Assembly (NCBI GenBank): GCA_964585685.1
Contig: CAZPEP010000005.1
Span: 1-64,000, forward strand
Source of the DNA: JALHVH01 sp964585685
Lineage (GTDB): Bacteria; Acidobacteriota; Aminicenantia; Aminicenantales; Saccharicenantaceae
Length of the DNA: 64,000 bases
Reading direction: 5' to 3'
Part shown: positions 1-6,686 of the stretch, piece by piece
Layout of the letters: each line of letters starts with the position of its first letter
How positions within the stretch are numbered: position 1 is the stretch's first letter
The notes under the pieces: generated by a model
Told to the model about the DNA's origin: nothing
The model's database searches: none
What the model saw: the letters and a program-made list of their open reading frames with translations, nothing else
Made by a program: the position numbers and the translations under genes

Positions 1-740
1 GAGACCGTCAGCCGGGCCTCTTTGAACGAGGCCAGGTCGAGCTTGGTGACGACGAACGGGTTCTCGACGGAGACGTCGCCCGTGGCCCGGATCCGGACCT
101 CGCGGAAGAGGCCCATGGCGTTGTCGGGAGGAGCCGGATTCCAATCGACCCAGCCGACCGTGGGCTCGCCCTTCTTGGGCGGGAAGACCTCGACGGCCAG
201 GACGTTCTTCTCGGTCGACTTGGCGTCCGCGGTGATGTCGAGGACGAAGCGCCGGTAGGCGCCGTAGACCGTCGAGGCGTCGGCCACCTTCTTGCCGTTG
301 AGCCAGACGTTGGCCCGGTAGTTGATCCCGTCGAACTCGAGCTTGAAGGTCGTCTTCGACGGGTCCGCAGAGAGCGGGAACTCGGTCCGGTACCACCAGG
401 AGCCCTGGAACGGGTCGGAGGCTATCTTCTTCAGGTTGTCCCCGGCGTAGATGTCCGTGTAGACGTTGTTCTGGACGAGGGTCCCCATGACGGTCGCGGG
501 GACGGTGGCAGGGTACCACCGGTTCATGACGAGCCCGGGCGCGGAGACCTTCTCTCCGCCGTCGGCGACCTTGGCCGACGCCTGGATGAACCAGTTCGCG
601 AGCGTCTGGGCGAATTCGCCTTCGCCCATGGGCCCCATCGGGCCCCGGCGGGGCGGCCTCTGGGCGAACGCCGTCCCGGAGGCGACCGCGACAAGGGCAA
701 AGACGACGATCAAAGCGCGAAAGGACGAGTGTGTTTTCAT
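1..740 (-). CDS. GH2-family exo-beta-D-glucosaminidase-like glycosidase, N-terminal part (runs off the window)
   Basis: Only the first ~246 codons are present; the gene continues past base 1. It begins at the ATG read from 740, preceded by a GGCAGGAG ribosome site. The protein opens with a signal peptide (basic start, hydrophobic core, ending ...GTAFAQ), so the enzyme is exported. The following ~200 residues read as the sugar-binding jelly-roll of glycoside hydrolase family 2: 'PATVPATVMGTLVQNNVYTD', 'WWYRTEF', and 'FDGINYRANVWLNGKK', the pattern typical of the CsxA exo-glucosaminidase/mannosidase branch. The catalytic TIM barrel lies outside the window, so substrate cannot be decided; beta-mannosidase is the main alternative. 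Upstream on the other side of a 407-bp gap is the divergent GMP synthase gene, so it heads its own transcript. Confidence 0.8.
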   Translation of the reverse strand, partial: MKTHSSFRALIVVFALVAVASGTAFAQRPPRRGPMGPMGEGEFAQTLANWFIQASAKVADGGEKVSAPGLVMNRWYPATVPATVMGTLVQNNVYTDIYAGDNLKKIASDPFQGSWWYRTEFPLSADPSKTTFKLEFDGINYRANVWLNGKKVADASTVYGAYRRFVLDITADAKSTEKNVLAVEVFPPKKGEPTVGWVDWNPAPPDNAMGLFREVRIRATGDVSVENPFVVTKLDLASFKEARLTV

Positions 741-1147
741 GGTCAACTCCTGCCAATATTCTATAAGAATCCCTTTCTATTAGCCATAAACTCCCGGGCC
801 GGGCCCGCGGTTGCCTGTGGGATTCAGTCCGGGCTGTCGGCGGCGGGCTCTTTGAATAAGAGGGGGGAAAGGAGGGCCGGGAGTGGGAGGCTACTCCCGC
901 TCCCTTGAGTCTTCGCAAAAGCCTTGGATGCGGCCCTCCTTGTTCATTGGCCCCATCCTCCCACCCCCCGCGGGACCGGTCAATCGTCCGGTCCGATGGT
1001 CCGGGGGGTGAAATTATTCCACCCCGCCTCACCCGGAAGGGTGAGGCGAATATCGCCCCGCTCGTCTTGCCCGCCCCGCTCTTCCCATAATGGACACGGC
1101 CGCTCGAGTTGATGTAGGATGAGCGCAAACGGCCGAGGAGGAAGGTT
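741..1147. other. Intergenic gap between divergent genes, with a short perfect hairpin
   Basis: No coding frame with a ribosome site was seen. The gap separates the divergent glycosidase and GMP synthase genes and so must carry both promoters, but no convincing -35/-10 pair stands out. The one clear structure is a 10-bp perfect stem, CGCCTCACCC / GGGTGAGGCG with a GGAA tetraloop, at 1025-1048, about 100 bases before the GMP synthase start. It could be a leader attenuator or a stray repeat; it is not followed by a T-run, so it is not a standard terminator. Confidence 0.4.
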
Positions 1148-2080
1148 ATGAACACAAAGTCGTTCATCGAAAAACAGGTCGAGGATATCCGGAAGACCGT
1201 GAGCGGCGGGCGGGCTATTTCCGCCCTTTCGGGCGGGGTCGACAGCTCCGCCTGCACCGTCCTGGCCCATCGGGCGCTCGGGAACCAGCTCAAGGTCATC
1301 TTCATCGACGATGGCCTGATGCGGCGGGACGAGCCCCAGGACGTCCGGAAGATCTTCGCGAAGCTGGGCATCGACGTCGTGGTCGTCGACCTCGCGGACG
1401 AGTTCTTCGCCGCTCTCGCCGGGAAGATCGACCCCGAGGAGAAGCGGAAGGCCTTCCGCTACACCTTTTACAAGGCCTTCGGCCGGGAGGTCCTCAAGAG
1501 CAAGGCCAAGTACCTCGTCCAGGGCACCATCGCCGCCGACATCATCGAGACCAAGGGCGGGGTCAAGACCCAGCACAACATCCTCGAACAGATCGGCATC
1601 GACCCTGAGAAGGGATTCGGCTTCAAGGTCATAGAGCCGCTGAAGGAGCTGTTCAAGCCCGACGTCCGCGAGGTCGCCGAGGCCCTGGGGCTCCCCGAGA
1701 AGATCTTCAAGCGCATGCCGTTCCCGGGGCCGGCCCTGGCCACTCGGGTTATCGGCGAGGTGACGCCGGAGCGCGTCGCTATCGTTCGTACCGCGACCGT
1801 GATCGTCGAGGAGGAGATCGCCCCGCTTAAGCCGTTCCAGGCCTTCGCCGTCCTGATGAACGATATGGGCACGGGGATCGAAGGCGGCCGGCGGAAATTC
1901 GGCCACGTCGTCATCATCCGTTCCGTCGAGAGCAAGGACGCCATGACGGCCGAAGCGACGCCCGTCCCCTGGGACATCCTGATGAAGATGGCGAAGCGCA
2001 TCGTCACGGAGATCCCCGAGGTCACGCGGGTGGCCTATGAGCTGACGCCTAAGCCGCCGGCGACCATCGAATACATATAG
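1148..2080 (+). CDS. guaA: GMP synthase ATP-pyrophosphatase subunit (stand-alone GuaA C-terminal part)
   Basis: This enzyme amidates XMP to GMP, the last step of guanine nucleotide synthesis, in the cytoplasm. The 310 residues cover only the PP-ATPase and dimerisation domains: the pyrophosphate loop SGGVDSS at residues 28-34, 'IFIDDGLMR', the 'LVQGTIAADIIE' strand, 'PFPGPALATRV' near residue 190, and the C-terminal 'PPATIEYI' that closes all GuaA proteins. The class-I glutaminase domain found in the usual ~510-residue bacterial GuaA is missing and no glutaminase subunit gene lies beside it. It therefore resembles the archaeal two-subunit GuaAb arrangement, or it uses ammonia. The start ATG follows GAGGAAGG. 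The tRNA-Glu gene follows 73 bases downstream. Confidence 0.92.
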   Translation: MNTKSFIEKQVEDIRKTVSGGRAISALSGGVDSSACTVLAHRALGNQLKVIFIDDGLMRRDEPQDVRKIFAKLGIDVVVVDLADEFFAALAGKIDPEEKRKAFRYTFYKAFGREVLKSKAKYLVQGTIAADIIETKGGVKTQHNILEQIGIDPEKGFGFKVIEPLKELFKPDVREVAEALGLPEKIFKRMPFPGPALATRVIGEVTPERVAIVRTATVIVEEEIAPLKPFQAFAVLMNDMGTGIEGGRRKFGHVVIIRSVESKDAMTAEATPVPWDILMKMAKRIVTEIPEVTRVAYELTPKPPATIEYI

Positions 2081-2114
2081 AAGAGCGAGACATCGGACAG
2101 GGCCTGTCAAACGG

Positions 2115-2143
2115 TTGACAGGACAGGGGCGTTCTGCTATTTT
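2115..2143 (+). promoter_or_regulatory. Sigma-70-type promoter of tRNA-Glu
   Basis: TTGACA (2115-2120), a 17-base spacer and TATTTT (2138-2143) end 10 bases before the mature tRNA. The -35 hexamer also forms the right arm of an 8-bp hairpin (CCTGTCAA/TTGACAGG, 2103-2122) which may end the GMP synthase transcript. Confidence 0.6.
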
Positions 2144-2153
2144 CTTTGCGTGC

Positions 2154-2226
2154 GGGGCCATCGTCTAGAGGCCCAGGACAGATGGTTCTCAGCCATCAGA
2201 CCGGGGTTCGAATCCCCGTGGCCCTA
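2154..2226 (+). tRNA. tRNA-Glu (anticodon CTC)
   Basis: Folds as a full cloverleaf: acceptor GGGGCCA/TGGCCCT, D arm GTCT..GGAC, anticodon stem GATGG/CCATC with loop TTCTCAG (anticodon CTC, reads GAG), T arm CGGGG TTCGAAT CCCCG. CCA is not encoded. Its 3' half has been duplicated 1445 bases downstream, showing it served as an integration site. Confidence 0.95.
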
Positions 2227-2252
2227 CTCGCATCATATCCCGGGGTTCCCCT
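2176..2252 (+). repeat. Attachment-site copy 1, within the intact tRNA-Glu and its 3' flank
   Basis: 77 bases here match 3621-3697 with four mismatches; the stretch 2183-2236 is identical over 54 bases. The repeat starts at the anticodon arm and runs ~26 bases past the tRNA, as expected for an integrase crossover in a tRNA 3' half. Confidence 0.85.
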
Positions 2253-2413
2253 GATAATCGAACGTTTTCCTTTGTTTTCCGTTTAAGCACCTTTAGTCCG
2301 AAGTAGGCGAGTTTTAGCAAAATCTGTGACGCCGGTGTGACACGGGGAGAGGTCTGCCTTTCCCACGGGGTATGTATGATATGGAAGCAAAGAGAAGAGG
2401 GTTACTCTCTGGA

Positions 2414-2442
2414 TTGACTTCGCAGTCTCGCGGCGTTATAAG
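2414..2442 (+). promoter_or_regulatory. Strong promoter-like site upstream of the first peptide gene
   Basis: TTGACT (2414-2419), a 17-base spacer, then TATAAG (2437-2442). It lies about 100 bases before the ATG at 2541, giving the peptide its own promoter and an untranslated leader of roughly 90 bases. Confidence 0.55.
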
Positions 2443-2540
2443 TTAATCAGCAAGAGATAAGGGGAGGTCGAAGGCAACCTTTGGGGAACAGCTCTCTTTG
2501 CCGTCCCCGCGTCTCTGAATCGGTTCAAAAGGAGTGTCTG

Positions 2541-2729
2541 ATGGAAGAGAAAGAATGGACCGAGCCCGAGTTGATTGTCCTGGTGCGGAGCAAGCCGGAG
2601 GAGGCTGTTTTGGGTGCGTGTAAGACGGATTCTGAGACCGGCGGGAATGCTAACTTGTTTAGTGGTTGTTGGTGTCCTGACCCTTTATATGGCACATGTG
2701 ATTGGTGTTCGGCTAGCAGATTTTCGTAA
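2541..2729 (+). CDS. Small Cys-rich peptide, candidate ribosomal-peptide precursor A
   Basis: 62 residues. The start ATG is fixed by AAAAGGAG six bases upstream and by alignment with its paralogue read from 3092; the longer frame starting at 2481 is not supported. Residues 1-28 form a charged segment containing 'PELIVLVRSKPEEAVL' then Cys27-Lys28. Residues 29-62 are rich in Gly, Ser, aromatic residues and Cys (C43, C45, C53, C56) and end in a CDWC motif. There is no signal peptide or membrane segment. The conserved front half and divergent Cys-rich back half resemble leader and core of a modified peptide, but no maturation enzyme or exporter is adjacent. I do not recognise the family. Alternatives are a small metal-binding protein or a toxin/antitoxin component. 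Confidence 0.75.
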   Translation: MEEKEWTEPELIVLVRSKPEEAVLGACKTDSETGGNANLFSGCWCPDPLYGTCDWCSASRFS

Positions 2730-2900
2730 GTCCCCTCCACCCCTTGATCCCTTGGCTTTTGGCCCTTGGGAATCCGTTCACGGACTCTACCGCGGCCTTT
2801 TAGGTTCAAGCGCTAGAGCCGGAGAGATTCAGAGACCTTGCATGCCGTGGCAGGGTCCGTGTGCCCTGCCCTCCTTCAAGGAATCCCTAAAGATCAAGGG

Positions 2901-3092
2901 CTAAGAGCCGACTTGCGAATAACATCCGTAACATCCAGGTGGAATTTGAGAATCAGGGACATCGCAAGAATAATACATGCCGTTCGGGCCAGCACCAGCT
3001 ACACTCTCTTTGCACGTGTCCAGAACCGCCTCCTCCGGCTTGCTCCGCACCAAGACGATCAGTTCCGGCTCACACCATTCTTTATTTTCCAT
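2901..3092 (-). CDS. Small Cys-rich peptide, candidate ribosomal-peptide precursor B (paralogue of A)
   Basis: 63 residues, convergent with peptide A and ending 172 bases from it. The ribosome-site sequence GGAGTGTCTG directly before the ATG is identical to that of peptide A, so the duplicated unit includes the translation signal. Of residues 1-28, about 23 match A, including the whole run PELIVLVRSKPEEAVL and Cys27-Lys28. Beyond residue 28 the two diverge strongly but keep C43 and a terminal CxxC (C54/C57, 'GCYGC'). B has an additional Cys7 and lacks the CWC of A. This difference in conservation between halves is the main evidence that both are real and that the tail is the functional, variable part. 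Function unknown. Confidence 0.72.
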   Translation of the reverse strand: MENKEWCEPELIVLVRSKPEEAVLDTCKESVAGAGPNGMYYSCDVPDSQIPPGCYGCYSQVGS

Positions 3093-3382
3093 CAGACACT
3101 CCTCCCCGTATTGGGGGACTTGATTTTGCCGACTCCTATTTCGTATCATAAAATCTCCCCCCTTGGCAAGTAACAGGCAGGAGCAGGCAATAACGTCCGG
3201 GAGGCGTGGTAGGACAAGGGAGAGGCCGGGGAAGGCCCGAATCCCGAAGGACCCGAGCACTTCCCGATGCTTGCAGGACGGGCCGAAGCTCAGATTAAGG
3301 CCTCAATTAGAAGGACGGGGGAGGGGTGGCTTCAATTATGACAGAAAACTCACATTATGTCTGGACCATTTTTAAGGGATGA

Positions 3383-3601
3383 GGTCCCGTTTCAGTGAAG
3401 AACCTGTTAGGCCATGCTAACCTTAAGACTACAGAAATCTATTTGCATTCAAGCTTAGGGCAGATGGAAAAAGCGGTGAGTCTCTTGGGCCAGAACGGGG
3501 CTTCTGGTTCCTCAAATCCGTCTTTTCCGTTACATATTTGTGACACGGAGAAGCGAGTAAAGGGCCGGATTCCTGCAACTGATTCTTTATCAGCCAACTA
3601 G
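3383..3601 (+). pseudogene. Tyrosine recombinase (integrase), C-terminal stump
   Basis: The frame gives '...VSVKNLLGHANLKTTEIYLH' followed by ~50 weakly conserved residues and a stop. LLGHANLKTTEIYLH is the hallmark end of phage-type integrases: the LGH box with the last catalytic His and the nucleophilic Tyr. A stop (TGA at 3380-3382) closes the frame just upstream and the earlier Arg and His-x-x-Arg catalytic residues are missing, so it cannot work. It lies 20 bases before the tRNA-Glu repeat copy, which ties it to that integration site. Confidence 0.8.
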
Positions 3602-3620
3602 GGGGCATTAGGTATGAAGT

Positions 3621-3697
3621 GGACAGGTGGTTCTCAGCCATCAGACCGGGGTTCGAATCCCCGTGGCCCTACTCGCATCATGTCCCGGCATTCCCCT
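3621..3697 (+). repeat. Attachment-site copy 2: orphan 3' half of tRNA-Glu
   Basis: Repeats 2176-2252 with four mismatches, carrying anticodon arm, T arm and 3' acceptor strand but no 5' half, so it is not a tRNA gene. It marks the right end of the element. Confidence 0.85.
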
Positions 3698-3817
3698 CTA
3701 CGGGCCGTATCTTTTTCTTCTTGTCGAAAGCAGAAGGGGGCGTTCAGCTCCTTATCGATCCGTCGTTCCAGGCCGGCGGGGCTTAAAGGACCCCGAAATG
3801 GCACCGCTCGAGATCCG

Positions 3818-4393
3818 CTATTTGAGCACGACTGCGACTGTGCCGACGAGCTCGGGATTCTTCTTATCACTGACCTTGATGACGAGCGTGTCGCCGGTCT
3901 TGAAGCCTGGGTTCTTGAAATAGAGCTTTGTCCTGAACCCCATCGTGCCGGCCATCGATCCCTTGTTCGTTAGGGACAAGTTCGCTTGCCCGAGAAGGGG
4001 GAAGAAATCGGTGGTCCCCGGGAACTGGAAGTGCCTCATAGGCGACAGGCTTAGGGATTCCTTTCCCAGGTTTCGATAAATGGCGAGGTCGTTCCCGCCG
4101 CTCGAATAGCCCTTTTTAAAGTCCTTGAAGGTCGGCATCTTATACTCGACGTCATTATAGATCATTACGACGTCCGTCCGGTCCACGATGACCTCCGCGT
4201 TGCTTGCGGCAGCCATGAAAGCCATGAACATGATGTAGGGACTGTCGATCTTACGGATGGCGACGCCGGCGTCGACCGCGATGAGGACGGCGCCCTCGCT
4301 GTTGTAGAAAACACCCTGGCCCAGGTCCTGGGTCTGGGGGGCGGCCGCGGGCGCGACGAGAAGAAGCAGGAAAGCTAATCTAAAGATTTTCAT
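3818..4393 (-). CDS. Secreted protein of unknown function
   Basis: 191 residues, not recognised. A signal peptide is clear: a lysine start, hydrophobic core FRLAFLLLLVAPAAA, and cleavage about residue 20. The mature part has no cysteines or enzyme motif, but is rich in beta-type segments with a C-terminal stretch ending 'GDTLVIKVSDKKNPELVGTV', suggestive of an all-beta periplasmic or surface domain. Start ATG follows GGAGGGACCC. It lies downstream of the C69 peptidase in the same direction (70-base gap) and may be co-transcribed with it. Confidence 0.7.
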   Translation of the reverse strand: MKIFRLAFLLLLVAPAAAPQTQDLGQGVFYNSEGAVLIAVDAGVAIRKIDSPYIMFMAFMAAASNAEVIVDRTDVVMIYNDVEYKMPTFKDFKKGYSSGGNDLAIYRNLGKESLSLSPMRHFQFPGTTDFFPLLGQANLSLTNKGSMAGTMGFRTKLYFKNPGFKTGDTLVIKVSDKKNPELVGTVAVVLK

Positions 4394-4463
4394 GGGTCCC
4401 TCCTACATGTAGGAACTCCCCGTCCTCCCGGGATCTTTGCCCCGTCCGTGCGCAGACTTGAGC

Positions 4464-6218
4464 CTACTTGGTCTCCCGGGGCTTGAGCTGGTTGTATTCC
4501 ACGAGGAGCTTGAGCCACCAGTCCGGGAAGATCATCGGGTTCCGCTTCCGCGTCTTGGCGTCGTAGACCCAGAGGTGGTTGTACTTGACGAGCAGGTCGT
4601 CGCCCAGCTTCCACCAGGCGTCGATAACCCGGTTGGCGTTCCCGAGGCAGTAGTCGGTCAGGAACTTGCGGGCGGCGGCCGGGTCCTTCTTATGGAGCTC
4701 GAGGGCGAAGGCGTCGATCGTCGGCGTCCGGTCGACGACCGGTTTCTCCCAGATCGCTTGGGCGGCCCGGACGTCTTCGATGGCCTTGGAATAGACGACC
4801 TGGGTGTGGAAATCGACGTAGTCGAACGCCCAGCGCGCCGACTGGCGGTTGAACTCCCAGTGGTCGCCGATCTCGAACGAGCGCGGGATCTCCGTGATGC
4901 CCGCGTAGAGGGGCATGAAGCAGGACGTGTCCTGGAAGCCCCAGGCCAGCCAGATGATGCCGCCGACGGGGTCCGACAGCCAACCGCGGCTCTGCGTGAC
5001 CGTCACGTACTCGGCCCGGTTGACGCCGATGACGCGCGGCGTGTCGTACTTCTTCCCGTCCAGCTCGAAGCCGTAGGGGAGGTAGTTCGGGTTCTGGAAC
5101 GGTCCGCCCTGGATGCCGCGGGCCGGCCACCAGGGAGTCCCCTCGGTCTTGTCCCGCGTCATCTGCATGACGTCGTAGGCGGAGAGCTTCCGGTCGGGCT
5201 TGACCGAGAAGGGGAGGTCCATGTTGAGGGTTTCGGGGCTGAACTTTTTGGACGGCGCCACGAGATCGAGGAACCGCCACAGCCGGACCCGGGCCCCGTT
5301 TGACGAAACGGTGCTTGCGGGCTCAGGATTGTAGGCCCTCTTCCAGTTGAAGGGCTTGCCGCTCTTGGGGTCATAGAAACCCATGCTCACGGCCAGGGAG
5401 ACGACATTGGGCGAGGCCATGAAGAAGTCGGGCTTCGCGAGGTCGATCTCGCCGATCCGCGACTCGTTCGGGCAGACGGCGACCTCGTCGTCCGGAATGC
5501 GCTGGGCGCACCAGACGGCCCCGGGCTTGCCGCTCTGCGGGGTCCACAGCGGCCCGACGGGCATGACCTCGAACAGCCACACCTCGTTAGGGTCCGCCAC
5601 GGCCAGCATCTCGCCGGTATCGGTGTTGCCGTAGCCGTGCTTCTCGGCGAGCTCGCCCATGACCCGGATGGCTTCGCGGGCCGTGCCGCCGCGCTCCATC
5701 GCGAGGAGGGTCAGCATCGAGATGTCGAGCTTGGCCGAGGGCGTCGGGTTTTCCATCTTCGGCCGACAGCCGATGGTCGATTCGCCGATGGCCACCTGCT
5801 TATCGTTCATATAGCCGAAATCCCCGTGGAGGTAGCCATGGGTGTGCGGGACCTCGGGGATCTCCAGGACGGTCTGGCTGTCGCGCTGGACAACCTCCCA
5901 CTTGAGGCCTTGGTCGGGCGGCCAGCTCGCGTACTGATCGACGTGGTAGATCTTCCGCATCGCCCCGGCCGGATGGTCGGCGGCCGGGACCCGGCGCCAG
6001 GTCCAGTCGCAGTTCCCGCAATCGCAGGTGTGGGTCGTGATGACCGAACCGTCGGTCGAGGCGGCCTTGCCGACCATGATGACCGTGCAATTCTCGGGCA
6101 CGCCGCGCCCGCAGGTCGCGCAGGCGTTCGGGTCGTCGCCGCCGAAGGAAACGACGCCGGCCAGGACGAGCCCGGCCATGGCCAGGAATACAAAAGACAG
6201 CGCCTTTCGGAACTTCAT
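4464..6218 (-). CDS. Secreted dipeptidase, peptidase family C69
   Basis: 584 residues. Family C69 (PepD) enzymes are N-terminal-nucleophile hydrolases that cut dipeptides. After a signal peptide (to about residue 22) comes a short pro-region and then Cys44 in 'CTVIMVGKAASTDGSVI', the conserved nucleophile context. Other family blocks follow: 'GESTIGCRPKMENP', 'LTLLAMERGGTAREAI', 'ADPNEVWLFEV', 'WPARGIQGGPFQNPNY' and 'GWLSDPVGGIIWLAWGFQDTS'. Length fits the ~550-residue secreted branch. Unusually the region around the nucleophile carries further Cys residues (C33, C36, C65, C67, C70), which may form disulfides or a metal site. The predicted role is scavenging of external dipeptides, consistent with the other peptidases in the window. 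Confidence 0.88.
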   Translation of the reverse strand: MKFRKALSFVFLAMAGLVLAGVVSFGGDDPNACATCGRGVPENCTVIMVGKAASTDGSVITTHTCDCGNCDWTWRRVPAADHPAGAMRKIYHVDQYASWPPDQGLKWEVVQRDSQTVLEIPEVPHTHGYLHGDFGYMNDKQVAIGESTIGCRPKMENPTPSAKLDISMLTLLAMERGGTAREAIRVMGELAEKHGYGNTDTGEMLAVADPNEVWLFEVMPVGPLWTPQSGKPGAVWCAQRIPDDEVAVCPNESRIGEIDLAKPDFFMASPNVVSLAVSMGFYDPKSGKPFNWKRAYNPEPASTVSSNGARVRLWRFLDLVAPSKKFSPETLNMDLPFSVKPDRKLSAYDVMQMTRDKTEGTPWWPARGIQGGPFQNPNYLPYGFELDGKKYDTPRVIGVNRAEYVTVTQSRGWLSDPVGGIIWLAWGFQDTSCFMPLYAGITEIPRSFEIGDHWEFNRQSARWAFDYVDFHTQVVYSKAIEDVRAAQAIWEKPVVDRTPTIDAFALELHKKDPAAARKFLTDYCLGNANRVIDAWWKLGDDLLVKYNHLWVYDAKTRKRNPMIFPDWWLKLLVEYNQLKPRETK

Positions 6219-6297
6219 GGATGCACCCCTAGATTACATGGATTTCACGAGATTCCTTTATATGGGAAGAGGCCGGCGTTGTCAAACGCCGGACCGT

Positions 6298-6636
6298 TCA
6301 ATGATCCCGGCCGACGCCGCAGGAATCGATGAGCCCGGTGAGCTGTTTTTCCCTCAACCCCGCCAGGTGCTTTCCGTCGAGCCGCTTGTCGACCTTTCCA
6401 TTCTTGAAGAAGAGCACCGTGGGGTAGACCTCGATGGCGTACTCGTCGAAAAGGTCCTCGTTGCCGTCGAGCGTCATCCGGTAAAAACGCCCTTCCGGGC
6501 CTTCGGCGTGCTTTTCATAGACGGAAAGGAACCCCATGGAGAACGGGCACCACGAGGCATAGAAAAGGACGAAGACCCCGTCTTTCGTTTTCAGGAGGTC
6601 GGCCAGGTCGCGGCGTTCTTTGATGATCCTGCTCAT
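6298..6636 (-). CDS. Thioredoxin-fold protein with CPFS monothiol motif
   Basis: 112 residues with the thioredoxin fold order: 'FVLFYASWCPFS' (Cys30, Ser33 in place of the second Cys), 'DLFDEYAIEVYPTVLFFKNGK' with the cis-Pro, and the 'RLDG' turn. Having only the first Cys suggests a monothiol role such as trapping or deglutathionylation rather than general disulfide reduction. There is no signal peptide, so it is cytoplasmic. A lone Cys106 near the C-terminus might serve as a resolving thiol. It sits between the peptidase and nfnAB in the same orientation, with gaps of about 80 and 50 bases. Confidence 0.8.
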   Translation of the reverse strand: MSRIIKERRDLADLLKTKDGVFVLFYASWCPFSMGFLSVYEKHAEGPEGRFYRMTLDGNEDLFDEYAIEVYPTVLFFKNGKVDKRLDGKHLAGLREKQLTGLIDSCGVGRDH

Positions 6637-6686
6637 GGATCCATTATATCACCAAGGCCGCGCGGGCGGCAGTCGCGACGGTGAGC

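Larger units (their letters stand above)
2183..3681 (+). mobile_element. Degenerate integrative element in tRNA-Glu (about 1.45 kb)
   Basis: Bounded by the direct repeat of the tRNA-Glu 3' half. The interior holds two small convergent peptide genes and the C-terminal stump of a tyrosine recombinase close to the right repeat, reading toward it. No other recognisable gene is present, and the rest (2253-2540, 2730-2900, 3093-3382) shows no supported coding frame. At this size it is either a relic eroded by deletion or a very small cassette mobilised in trans. Each part is visible in sequence; the history is inferred. Confidence 0.75.

Noticed and set aside
980..2161. Long minus-strand frame (393 codons) opposite the GMP synthase gene
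   Set aside because: Pure mirror of a high-GC gene: no family motif and a composition dominated by Arg, Gly, Asp and Leu. The plus strand carries clear GuaA signatures.
3163..3375. 70-codon plus frame inside the tRNA-Glu element
   Set aside because: Basic, low-complexity translation with no ribosome site; it probably overlaps eroded integrase sequence.
3614..3697. A second functional tRNA-Glu
   Set aside because: The 5' half (acceptor strand and D arm) is absent; the sequence before it does not pair with the acceptor end.
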